NCBI GenBank assembly: GCA_030674185.1
Contig: CM060306.1
Location: forward strand, 45,725,483-45,789,482
Length of the DNA: 64,000 nucleotides
Source of the DNA: Monoplex corrugatus
Taxonomy: Eukaryota; Mollusca; Gastropoda; Littorinimorpha; Ranellidae
Direction of reading: 5' to 3'
The notes beneath the pieces are model-generated. The model worked only from the letters and a program-made list of their open reading frames with translations. It was not told where the DNA came from and did not search any database. Shown piece by piece: positions 34,246-45,900 of this stretch (position 1 is the stretch's first letter; each line of letters starts with the position of its first letter). The translations under genes were made by a program, and so were the position numbers.

Positions 34246-35371
34246 TATTTTTTTTTCTTTTGCTTTTGCTTATTACCATTATATCTATTTGCTTATTATC
34301 ATTCACTAAATGAATAAGCAAATTCATATAAGATGATATTTTGACAGGAGGTAGGAGAAAAATAGAGAAAATAAAGTGGAGTTTGAATGGTGAAAAGTGT
34401 TTTTACGCTTTTATTTTACTATAATATGCATGCGTTCAAAGAGGTAATTGTTTATCCCATTTATGCAGACAGGTTATGAAACCAAACTGGAAAAGGCCAA
34501 GATCACACTCAATGACTGCTTGGCTTGTAGTGGCTGTATAACATCAGCTGAGAGCGTGCTCATTTCTCAGCAGAGTCAAGATGAACTGTACAAGGTTCTG
34601 CAAGACAACAAGCAAATGATAGAGGTGAGACAGTTCAGTGGTTTTTGCAAAATTGAGAATGATAAGGTGTAGTAACTAATAGTATCATTGTCTAGCATGA
34701 ACATTTTGCTTGTATTGATAGAATTCATGTGTAGATTGATTCATCTACAGATGGATTTATTTTTCAATCATATTGCAGAATTATTTTACTTTTATTTGAA
34801 AATTGTGTTACTGGAATTGTTATGGTATACTTCATTGTGTTGTATAAACACACACTGTAAAAAAAAATAAGGGCTTTTTAATTTCATCGCTTTTATCAGT
34901 GCCTCCAAGAAACAACTGTACAGTTTTGTTACTTAACCAGTCGTTTACATGTTGATCACAGGCTTACATTTTCACTGTATTGATATGTACTGCTTTGTTG
35001 CTTTGGCAGGATGGTAGAGAATCAGAAGCCAGGACAGTGGTTGTATCAGTGTCTCCTCAGGCAAGAGCCTCTTTGGCTGCTCAGTATCATTTGACCATGG
35101 AGGTTGCTTCTGCAAAATTGACCGGATTCCTTAAAAGACTTGGTAATCGCTCTTTCAGTCTTTGCCTAGTTGTTTATGCACGTGTGTTCATTCTTTGTTT
35201 TAACGTCTTTTCACTATGAGATATTGGACAAATGTGTGTGTGTGTGCATGCTTGAGTGTGTGCTTGCATGCCTGTATGCATACATATGTGTCTGTGTCTG
35301 CATGTGTGTGTGTATGTGTGTGTGCATATGTGTGTGTGTGTGTGTGTGTGTGTGTAGTATGTGTGTAGTGT

Positions 35372-35468
<97 letters not shown>

Positions 35469-38400
35469 AGAGAATAACTAGTTAAAAAAAAGGGAACAAA
35501 ATTTACCCTTTACAGGCTAGTGAACCCCCTCACAAGCTGGAGTGGTGAAGTAGTTATCTTGTTATCTTCTCGAAATGTAGACATTTGTATTATATAGTAT
35601 GATACCATAATACACAAGGCAGAACTTTACAGTTATGGTGTTGAATATTTTGCAGGGGTGCATTATGTCTTCGATACCAACTTTGCACGGAATTTCAGCT
35701 TGATTGAGAGTGGCCATGAATTTCTGCGTCGGTTCTATGACTCTGAGACCAGCCCTAAGGCTTTTCCTATGTTGGCTTCAGCTTGTCCAGGTGATTAGTA
35801 ATGGCACCATATAATTTTGCCAAATAGGTGCTGTCAGTGAAATACACACACACACATGTGTGCATACACACATACATATACTTGGAACACTGAATTCAGA
35901 ATTGAGAATAAAAAGTAATCAGGTCCATGCAATAACCATTTTCTAAATGGGTCTTCGCTTAAATGAACTTAAACCACACCCCATTATCCTGTTTCTATAG
36001 AAACATCAACAGTTCACCTACTACCTGACTGATTTTCTGATTGAATAACCAATAGACACACAAACCAGCAGTTTCAAGAAGTTGAAATGAAAATATACAC
36101 AATAAATGTTTTCATTTTCTCTTTCAGCCAAGCCACATTTTCATAGAGAGAGTGATAAATATCAGTATGTAATGTGTAGAGCTTGAGGTGCATATATCAG
36201 ATACTCAGGTGTTTAATTAATCAACACATAGAGCTGATGTTTTTGAACTTTTGTACATGAATACTGCTTTCATCATACTTAACAATTAGTGGAGTGCATG
36301 AATTAGGGCAGTTGTATTATCTTAGGCTGAAAATTTTTGTGCAAGATGTGCATTTTGCTTACTCATGATTATACATCATGTACTGTGGTTGTTAGGTTGG
36401 GTGTGCTATGCAGAGAAAACCCATGGTTCCTACATTCTTCCATACATCAGCTCAACACGCTCACCTCAGCAGGTGATGGGGGCATTGGTGAAGGATTATT
36501 TTGCATCCTGTATTGGGCATTCCCCTGCTAAGATCTACCACGTCACTGTCATGCCTTGTTTTGACAAGAAGCTGGAGGCCTCACGAGCTGACTTCTACAG
36601 TGATTTACAAAAGACGCGAGATGTGGATTGTGTCATTACATCTAGTAAGTTTTTGTTTTCCACAATGAATATGATACATCTTATATTGTTTTTAATCATT
36701 GTAGACTATTTTTTGTATAAATATGGAATGCATTTTCTAGGGAGATCATGTCCCTATAATTCAGTCCTGTCCATTTTTTGTCTTGGTTTAAAGTCACAGA
36801 ATGTGTATGCTTTGTGTGAGAAAAAAATGATTGGGAATGGGCTAGTGATGTATATACCTTGTGATATCTCTTGTTAAGTTTTAGTCTTGGTAAAGTATAC
36901 ACTGGCTGAAATTATGACACTAGACTGTTCTTGTTGCCTTCTTGCCATTATTTTAGCATACTATTGGGAAAAAGAGTAAATGGTTTTGTAGACTGAATCT
37001 AATTCACGGTTGGGTTATATTGTTGGTTTGCTTGTAACCTCACCCTCTCTTTTAACTTTTTTATATCAAAATATCATTTTATGGTTTTGTTTGTTCATTA
37101 TGATGAATTTTTTTTATTACATTCAAGCCATGCCTCACATAAACATTTTTTCTTTTCATATTTTTGCTTGTATTTTCCAGTTTACCTTTGGGTTTGTAAA
37201 GTTAAAAAAGTTGGCTGGCACCAGAGGACAATAACATGTGTAGATGAATTATTGGTTGGATTAACGGAAAAAAGAATAGAGTCAACTGCACCACAATGCG
37301 ACAGTTCAAATCTTCTTTTATAGCTTTGTGCTAAATTGCTTAATTTCGTTTTCCAGTCGAGGTTGCTGCAATGCTGGAAAAGGAAGGAGTTTCACTAGCT
37401 GATGTGGAAGACAGACCCATTGATGTCCAGTGAGTGAAATATGTTACCAAACAATAATAAAAAAAATCTTAGCACAACTTATGATTTTTCAGTTACCTCT
37501 TCTCATGTCAAACATCACTATTAACACTAACATTCTATCAGTATCATTCGTATGTTTGCATGTGCACACACTGAACAGCTTAACTCATGCCCACCCTCTA
37601 GTTTACGATCACAATGAATTACCAATATTTAAATCCCTCGCATCAATGTTTTTCTTGTCTTTTCTTTCTCTCACTTCCCTTTTCATCTTCATTTCTTTCC
37701 TTTCATAAAGGACAGGTGCTATTGAATGATCTCCTGTTCCTCTCCTTCCCCATTGTTCTCTCTGTATCTTGGCTATCTTGGATGTTATGTTTGTTGTGTA
37801 TTGTTTACATTATTTGTTATGCTACATTTGTTGTTTCTCTGCTTATGTATACAGATGCTGGTTATGTTGCATTTGTTGTTTTTCTGATGTGTACAGACTA
37901 TGGTATCCTTTGATATATTTTTTAAAATTATTTTTGTGTACAGATGTTTATGTTGCATTTGTTGTTTCTCTGATGTGTACAGACTATGGTATACCTTTAA
38001 TATTTTCTATTATTGATATTTTACATCCCACCAGCAATCACTGATTATGCTGTATATGTTCTTTCTCTATTTGATGTGTACATAATACTGTATCCTTTGA
38101 TATTTGTTTGTTATTGATATTTTTCATTCCACTGCAATGCCTAATTTCCTCATGGTTTATGACAGGGATTTCAAATCTGTGTGCACATGGATTGTAAGTC
38201 TTTCATGGTGTGATTACAGATTAAGCCATCATACAGATGGTATGCTGGTCAGTCACAGTGGAGGGGGATCTGGTGGATACCTGGAACATATTGCTCAACA
38301 TGCTGTTCAGGAATTGCATGGTGCTCAACTCACAGGCATCAACTACAAGGTTGTCAGGTAGATTGCCGACTTGTACCTTTGCATGAGTTTGTATGGTTAT

Positions 38401-40928
38401 AATTACAGACCTTTACACTTTGATTACAGTAAATCTCACCATGTGTTCTTATTTGGTGGTCTCTTGACGTCTGCTGGGATACTTGTCTTTTTCTCTCGTC
38501 TTTCTTTGTCTCTTATCACCAAAATGACGGCAGGTTTTATCAAGATGCATGTAACGGCTGCATTTTTCCAGCCATTCTGACACCCTCTAGCTGGTACCTT
38601 TCTGCCAGCTGGCATCGCCTGCAAGAGCTATTTTTAGCCAGGCAGGTTTGACCAGAGTCTGTCACTGAAGCGCGTCTCGGTGCTGCAGCAGTGCTTTGTA
38701 ACTGCTGCGTTTTTTTCGGGAGGGACCGAGTGTAGGAAGTGACTGAGATTGGCACACAGTAGGCCTACTCGAATCTAGGTCAGTGTGTAGGCCTATACTT
38801 CCACGCGCGAGGGTGGTGTGGAGAGTGAAAGGGAAGGGATAGATGCGTGCTAATAATAGCCGGCAGGGCAGAACCAAAAAGTGGCCAGCTATGGTGTCTT
38901 GGATTTGTGTGCCATGATGTAGATGTAATCAGGATTAGGCCAGGATATAAGTAGGCCCCTATTGTGTATAGTATTTATACAGCCATGAATGTGAACCTGA
39001 TTTTTCTTCAGCGAAGGAGCAAAGGAGAGAAGATGGGCACTGCCATCACAATACTACCTCGCTTCCTTATGACTTCAGGTTATGGGATAACTCTTGTCTT
39101 TTTTCACTTAATAAGCCGTTTGGCTTATTGACTTAACAGCCTTCCAGTTTTTAAAACAACATGATCGATTTCACTTAACAAGCCCACAAGGCTTACTGAC
39201 CTTAAACACAGCCTTCCTCAGTTTTGGAAATCACAATGTGGTCTATCTCCACTTTAAACAACAGCCCACCGCAAGGCTTACTGACTAAACAGCATCCCAG
39301 TTTTTGAAACAACATGGTCTATTTCACTTAACAAGCCCGCAAGGCTTACTGACTAAACAGCATCCCAGTTTTTGAAACAACATGGTCTATTTCACTTAAA
39401 CAAGGCACACTAAGCCCAGTTACTGACTATTCAAACAGCATCCACAGTTTTTTGAAACAACATGGTCTATTTCACTTAACAAGCCCGCAAGGCTTATTGA
39501 CTAAACAGCATCCCAGTTTTTGAAACAACATGGTCTATTTCACTTAATAAGCCTGCAAGGCTTACTAACTTAACTGTTTGACTCCCGTACCATGTCCACC
39601 AACATCCTGCATTACCAACCATGCTAGCAAAACAAAATCCACCAGGAAGCTGGTGGATAGGGTGAGGGAGTCAAAGGCTTTAGTTTTTGCAGTAAGTGGC
39701 TAGGAGTCGGTAGTCAAAAGGTTTAACGGCCTTCCAGTTTTAAAAACAACATGGTCTGTTTCATGAAGATTTAGCTGTCATTTACACAATTATATCATTT
39801 TCAGGTTCAAAATTGCTGGATATCTAAGATATTTTTGAGTTGTTTTGTTTTTGTTTTTGTTTTGCAATGAAACAAAAACATTTTGGTATATAGTTGTGTA
39901 GACCTGGAAAGAAAGATAGAAAGATGGTGAGGCTACCATAATCTGATTTGTTTTTCAAGCTTTTTTTTTTTCCCTTTTTTTTTTGCAAATTGAAGTAGTC
40001 TTGCAAAAGAAATTAATCTCACATAAAATATTCATGTCAATCAATACTTTGAAATGTAAGCAATTAAGTCTTTTTTTTTTTTGCAAACCGGTGCTTGCTT
40101 AAGACTTTTTTTTTTCTGAATTAAACTTGGTGTAGATGAAATATATGTATTTGAATATGTCTACATTTGAAGTAGTGGTGTATAGAAGTAAATTATGTGT
40201 GTGGATATTTTGTCCTTCTTCGATTAAACTACTAATAACTTAACTGTTCATGCATTTTTGCTCTACCCAGTCTAGAATTATTCGCACCCTTTTGCTCTAT
40301 CCAGTCTAGACCTCTATTTATTATTTATTTTTTCAATGATTTGACAAATTTCTATGTAGATAACGAACACAGGTTGTGTGTGTGTGTGTGTGTGCTTGCG
40401 TGCATGCGTGCTTTTGTCGCTGTATTTAAGTCTTTTTTAACAAAAAAAAAAACAAAAAAAGAAAGAAAGATTTAAGTTTAAAACAAAAATAAATTTAAGT
40501 TTTTTGCATTCCGTGTTTTGTTTTTTGCAGGAATCAAGACTTCAAAGAAGTCATTATTGAGGCAGAAGGAAAACCAACCCTGAAGATGGCGCTAGCATAT
40601 GGGTTCCGTAACATTCAGAACATTGTGCAGAAGATCAAACGGAAGAAATGTGATTACCATTTTGTGGAAATTATGGCGTGTCCTTCAGGTTGTAACAATG
40701 GGGGAGCTCAGATCCGACGAAGGAGAGGAGACAGTGAAAGCAAGACTTAGTAAAGTGGAGGAGTTGTATTCTACTCTGCCTGTTGTTTCTCCGTATGAAG
40801 TTGCTAATGTGCAGAGACTGTACACTGAGTGGCTGGGTGGTGTTGGATCACCCAAGGCACAGGAGATGCTGCATACATCCTATCATGAAGTGGAAAAAAC
40901 AACCAATGCTTTAGCTATTAAATGGTGA
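30046..40928 (+). CDS. CIAO3: CIAO3 (NARFL/IOP1), cytosolic Fe-S assembly component
   Basis: Iron-only hydrogenase-like protein that links the CIA scaffold to the CIAO1-CIAO2B-MMS19 targeting complex (family knowledge). Nine exons: 30046-30111, 31512-31607, 34469-34624, 35010-35142, 35656-35790, 36396-36644, 37357-37429, 38220-38357, 40531-40928. The start [17 protein letters not shown] matches human closely. Both cluster ligand sets are present: C24, C71, C74, C77 ([10 protein letters not shown]), then C194 (ASACPG), C250 (VMPCFDKK), C399 and C403 (ACPSGC). Length is about 480 residues, against 476 in human. After C403 the frame breaks: the first frame stops at 40748-40750, while the +1 frame carries the conserved C-terminus ending ALAIKW at 40925. 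One extra base near 40700-40720 explains this. I favour a sequence error or a recent mutation. Introns hold CA tracts, a LINE and two MITEs. Confidence 0.95.
30743..31251. repeat. Three CA tracts in a higher-order repeat
   Basis: CA tracts at 30743-30807, 30899-31010 and 31167-31251 are each preceded or followed by a related unit: TTTT, a GT-rich stretch, then GT(C/G)TAAAATCA and a TGAAT block. CIAO3 intron 1. Confidence 0.8.
31705..32169. mobile_element. MITE with TAA target duplication (PIF/Harbinger-like)
   Basis: 465 bp; ends AACCGCGTTCCCACT and the complement of CACCCCCTTCCCACT match at 12 of 15 positions. TAA flanks both sides. The 68-bp host unit is present again, uninterrupted, at 32219-32286, which proves the boundaries. 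CIAO3 intron 2. Confidence 0.8.
32476..34135 (+). mobile_element. CR1/L2-like LINE, ORF2 from the RT domain to the 3' end
   Basis: Reverse transcriptase region: [55 protein letters not shown], then [12 protein letters not shown] in a shifted frame. The shift is a single missing base just before the catalytic YADD, near 32998. The C-terminal part (to 33823) is open. The 3' end is GCGCTTAGATTTGATTTTAT and on, with a TTATTATTAT tail. 5'-truncated; lies in CIAO3 intron 2, sense orientation. Confidence 0.92.
34201..34243. repeat. GT microsatellite
   Basis: (GT)n just beyond the LINE 3' end. Confidence 0.9.
35234..35462. repeat. GT microsatellite
   Basis: Long (GT)n with interruptions in CIAO3 intron 4. 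Confidence 0.95.
39107..39790. repeat. 68-bp tandem repeat, about seven copies
   Basis: Unit runs CACTTAACAAGCCCGCAAGG, CTTACTGACTAAACAGCATC, CCAGTTTTTGAAACAACATG, GTCTATTT. Copies start near 39107, 39172, 39250, 39325, 39393, 39473 and 39541; the last is split by a TTAA MITE. CIAO3 intron 8. Confidence 0.88.
39570..39726 (-). mobile_element. TTAA-bounded palindromic MITE, copy e
   Basis: 157 bp, inserted at the TTAA inside the seventh 68-bp unit. It has the modules CATCCTGCATT, AAGCTGGTGGATAGGGTGAG and TAGTTTTTGCAG in reverse order relative to copy d. Confidence 0.85.
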
Positions 40929-41212
40929 AAGTGGATTGTTTAGGTACTAGTGTTCTCTTGTACTAGAATGCATGTGAATGACCTGCTTAGATGACATATG
41001 ACATTGTGACAGAAATGTAGGCCTTTCTGCCCTAAAGTTTTGCTGGTGGTAATTATGCTGAAAATGGGATTTTAATGAACAAACAAACAAGCATCATAAA
41101 AAAATAATAAGTTGCCATAAACCCATGTGCATGCATGAATATTACTGATCTTGATAATGACTGTACTTAGTACTGGAAGGAAGTAAGATAGTAATTAATC
41201 ACTCATCTCATC

Positions 41213-41516
41213 TCATCTATCTCCATCACCGTGAACGACGGTGGGAGCTCCGCTCTTTGTCATGAAGGATCCCCAGGTGACACGGTCTCTGCTCCTGTGT
41301 ATGATGTCATGGTGCCCCAGTTTGCAGGCATCAACAATGTTGTCCATGAAGGATTTTGCTGGCCTTCCTTGTTTTCTCTTTGCCTTGACTCTCCCCTGCA
41401 CGACTGATGTCATCAAGTCGGTTCTTGTGTTTCTGACTCATATGCCCGACATACTTCAGTTTTCTTTTGTTGATCTCTGGGAGCATTTTACATTGGACAG
41501 CTAATTCCTGTAGCAC
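41213..41516 (-). mobile_element. LINE ORF2 C-terminal fragment
   Basis: The minus strand encodes KRKLKYVGHMSQKHKNRLDD and, after a frameshift, KRKQGRPAKSFMDNIVDACK and SGAPTVVHGDGDR, the typical end of a LINE ORF2. Confidence 0.75.
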
Positions 41517-41972
41517 TTAATCACTAAAAGCTTGAAAACTATTTACCCAAGAGTCTGTAAATGGTAAGATGTCTGCAATAGTGACATTTTCTAATCAAGT
41601 CACTGCTACTTCAACTCTGGTAAGTGCTTATTCTTCAGACTTTACTGCCTTTAATGGCATTTTGCAATGTGAGTATGCTGATCTTCGCACTTCATTGTTC
41701 TTTGAACATTATACATCCACAGTTAAAAATGTGAATGTACACTTGCCAGAAGCCACAATAAATGTGCTTGTTACCCAGAGACGGTGGTTTAGCACTGGTA
41801 AAGAAACATATTTGCCTTTCTTCTCCAATGAAATAGAATTAGATGACAAAAAATCTGGACCTTGAAATGTGACAGATGCTGCCTGACAAATGGGTTTTCA
41901 AAAACTGGGATTGAATTTATCTAGGATTCTGTTTTACATTTGTATTACATGACTGAGTTTTAGTATACACGT

Positions 41973-42036
41973 TTAACTCTTTAACTCCCTCATCCTACTC
42001 ACTGGTGGATAGATAGGCTGAGGGAGTCAAAGAGTA
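41973..42036. mobile_element. TTAA-type palindromic MITE, copy f (minimal)
   Basis: 64 bp from TTAACTCTTTAACTCCC to GAGGGAGTCAAAGAGTA; only the inner palindrome is present. Confidence 0.65.
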
Positions 42037-42273
42037 CATACAAATGGGTAGACAGATGTGAAAATATGATGGCCACACTCAGTTTTAGATCGTTATTGAC
42101 TCAACACATTTTGTGTATATATATACATTTTGAATGAAATTTTATATAAATATGGAGAAAACAAATTATGGCATCTATTCTGCTTTTATTATTTGCTATC
42201 CCTGCAAAGTCTCAGAACTGGAGTGAAAGGTGGTGTATATAGTCTTTCATACGTTTGTTTCATTTAAACTGGA

Positions 42274-42275
42274 AG

Positions 42276-42346
<71 letters not shown>
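42274..42346. repeat. GT microsatellite
   Basis: Perfect (GT)n. Confidence 0.95.
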
Positions 42347-42352
<6 letters not shown>

Positions 42353-42934
42353 CATGAATGCAGTAGGTCAACACAGCTTTATTTCATATTTTCTTAATGG
42401 AGGTGGGGGGTGAATTAAATCTTTCCCGGTTGTTTTTGGACAAACTTTACACAAATGTGGGTCAGAGGTTCTGGCAACTTTGACTCGACATAACTCATTT
42501 TCTGGATCATCATAAAACTATAAAACTATTTGAGCACAGCTTTCTTGGTCATTTGTCAAAGCATTTTCACTAAATCTGAATAAAAAATGTTCAGCTAACT
42601 TAATCAAGGAAGACATGAACTATTTTCTAGGTCACCATTTGCACAAAATGTGTTTGACCAGGTTGTGTTCTGTTTTAGCTTTTTGCTGAAAAATGGAAGA
42701 CTCTTAGAGTGGTTTGATCACTTTCTTTTGTTGTTTAAAGATCATTAGTATTGCTTGACAATCATGTTTTGTAGTTCTAATCATATAGGTTGGTTGAGAC
42801 GATGGATTTAACTGTCGCTGCTGTCAGAATGAGAAATGGAGATGTCAGAATGAAACTCAAAACAGCACGTACAGTTAAAATTTCTTTTTACTGGTAGATG
42901 TGCAAGTGGGTTTGTATATGAACTGAGATGGATA

Positions 42935-45900
42935 CTAAACACAAATAGTCCTGAAAATGTTAAAGTCACTCTGGGCGGTACTGATCAGCACCCCAGGCAG
43001 CTGAGGATGCCAGTGCAGTTCCTTGATGTCATTCTGGCCACAATGCTGAAACAACAGCTGGTCTGGGACATCTAGCCCTTCATCTGCTGCACCTTCTTCA
43101 CACTCCACGCTGAAGTCCCAGATGGAGATCTGGTCGTCTTCACCGGAGGCTGCCAGAACACTGGAATCCTGGGGATTCCATTCCAGGGAAGTGATGGGCT
43201 TGCTATGCAGACTGAAACTGGCTTGTGCCTTTACTGGTTTGTTCTGAAACACAGACACAAAGATTACATTATTTATCTCAAAATAGTGAAAAATTGCCAT
43301 TTGGTTTACAAATATAATAGCATAGACACTAAATGATGGCATAATAACATAGACACTAAATGATAGCATAATAACATAGACACTAAATGATGGCATAATA
43401 ACATAGACACTAAATGATGGCATAATAGCATAGACACTAAATGATGGCATAATAACATAGACACTAAATGATGGCATAATAGCATAGACACTAAATGATG
43501 GCATAATAACATAGACACTAAATGATGGCATAATAACATAGACACTAAATGATGGCATAATAACATAGACACTAAATGATGGCATAATAGCATAGACACT
43601 AAATGATGGCATAATAGCATAGACACTAAATGATGGCATAATAGCATAGACACTAAATGATGGCATAATAACATAGACACTAAATGATGGCATAATAACA
43701 TAGACACTAAATGATGGATAATAACATAGACACTAAATGATGGCATAATAACATAGACACTAAATGATGGCATAATAGCATAGACACTAAATGATGGCAT
43801 AATAGCATAGACACTAAATGATGGCATAATAACATAGACACTAAATGATGGCATAATAACATAGACACTAAATGATGGCATAATAACATAGACACTAAAT
43901 GATGGCATAATAACATAGACACTAAATGATGGCATAATAACATAGACACTAAATGATGGCATAATAGCATAGACACTAAATGATGGCATAATAGCATAGA
44001 CACTAAATGATGGCATAATAGCATAGACACTAAATGATGGCATAATAGCATAGACACTAAATGATGGCATAATAGCATAGACACTAAATGATGGCATAAT
44101 AGCATAGACACTAAATGATGGCATAATAGCATAGACACTAAATGATGGCATAATAGCATAGACACTAAATGATGGCAACAAATAAATGATGGCAACAATT
44201 ACTAGTGAAATGGGGGAAATCCGACGACCATGCATGCCCACTCTGCCAGGGCAAACAAATAGTGGAACATGTCCTGAGCTCAAACAAAGTAGTGCTAACC
44301 CAAGGAATGTACACACTGAGGCCCAACCAAGTGCTTAGAGATTGCGCAAGTGATCAGTACTGCCAGGTGACAAATCACACCACCACCAACTCGACAAATA
44401 CAGCAGAAAGTAGCAAAGCGTGGCTGCAAGAGCTGTGACATGAGAAGTATAAAAATGGGGTCTACTAGATGGAATGGATGACTGGGTAGTGAGAGTGCTT
44501 TGTAGATCTCCCAGAATGGAAAAACCACCCAGAAAACAGCAGCAAAAGTGGCGTGAGACTGGATATAGTACTCCATTCCCATTCATCAAAACAAGTGATT
44601 GTGATCAAACTCAGTGTGCTGTATGAAAGTAGAATGGAGGAAGCCCATTTTTACAAGACTGAAAAATATGCCAATCTAGCCAGCAACTTGAATAAATCCA
44701 GTTCCCAAGCCAAAGTCCTCCCTATGGAAGCTGGAGCAAAGGGGTTGGTGGACACATCTGCCTATGACTTCATGACACAGCTATCAATTTCTAGAAAAAT
44801 GAGGACAAGAGCTCTTGGGCAATGGCTGAAGCAATGAAGAGTTCTAGTTGGATCTGGTCAAGGAGGGAATTCTCTTACATGCAGCAGGTGCCTGGTAGTT
44901 AAGTTTTTAAGACATCCATCACAAAGGTGACTTGCCTTGAGACACTTACCACCTAGGAATGGATGTGTGAAATCAAATCCAGGGGGAGGAAAAATGTCTC
45001 AACAGAAAATGATAAATAAATAAAATAAAAAAAAGTGCCACAGCAAGGGGCATTCAGGAGTCATGATCTACATGCCACCCAGTACTCTTAAAGTGTGAGG
45101 AGTTTTAGGCCAAAATGCTTGACCTCCTGTTAGCCAGTTCTCTTTAGAATTAATTTTCTTGCTACTACTGGAGTATAGTCAATTTTGAACTATAAAGTTC
45201 TCAAAACAAATGTTGCATGATCACTTATACAGAATCAATAAACTCAGCAGTATGTTAAATCTGCATAATTATACTGATAAATGTGATGTTCATGCAAAAG
45301 TATGGTGGTTATGAATCAGAATGAAGCCAAAAACCTCTCATTTCACAGAAAACGTCTGCTGGAAGAAAAGAGCTCTTTCTCTTTTTATCACACACTCTAC
45401 TCTGTCACATAGAAGTTGAAAGAAATATCCACAAATACATACACTATTTCTCTCAATCACATACAATTGCCATCATTATTTGGGAAAAGGAAATACACCA
45501 CTGGTATCATTATTTGTCTCAATAAATGTTCTTCAGACTGAAGATTTCTAACCTATATTCATTATTTCATGCACCGTACTAACAAGTGAATTTAATCATC
45601 AGGCAGAGGTTGTGGACACCATATGTAGTCGTGCAATAAGCCATACTTGTTTCACCAAGATAATTCAGATAATTTACAAGCCTGGCTGAGCTAATGCAAA
45701 CATGCATGGATGCAGCAGTTAAAATAATAATTTCTCATTTCTCACATTTATTCCAGAACCAAAAGTATGACTTTTCAGATGAAAGGCCAAGTGAGCCTGA
45801 AGCACTACAACACCAATTACCGGAACAGTTGCCATAACTCTTCAGTTTCCACCTCTTCTCTATTCACGTATCAAATGCCTTGCTCTTTGTTTGTTCTTTG

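Larger units (their letters stand above)
40929..42934. other. Tail-to-tail interval of CIAO3 and GRWD1
   Basis: Two kilobases with a LINE scrap, a short MITE and a GT tract. AATAAA at 41757-41762 (plus) and TTTATT at 42185-42190 (AATAAA on minus) could be poly(A) signals for CIAO3 and GRWD1, unconfirmed. Confidence 0.4.

Noticed and set aside
36365..36877. 170-codon independent gene
   Set aside because: It is CIAO3 exon 6 read through into introns on both sides.
40695..40760. A tiny intron explaining the CIAO3 frame change
   Set aside because: No GT-AG pair between C403 and the new frame removes a suitable length without deleting conserved residues; the GTTGTAAC after CCTTCAG would remove the GC ligand region.
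43314..44175. CRISPR-like array
   Set aside because: Repeats are directly adjacent without unique spacers, and the DNA is eukaryotic.
43306..44316. Long open frames of 163 to 336 codons on the minus strand
   Set aside because: They are translations of the 27-bp minisatellite, whose unit length is a multiple of three; no start context, domain or conservation supports a gene.
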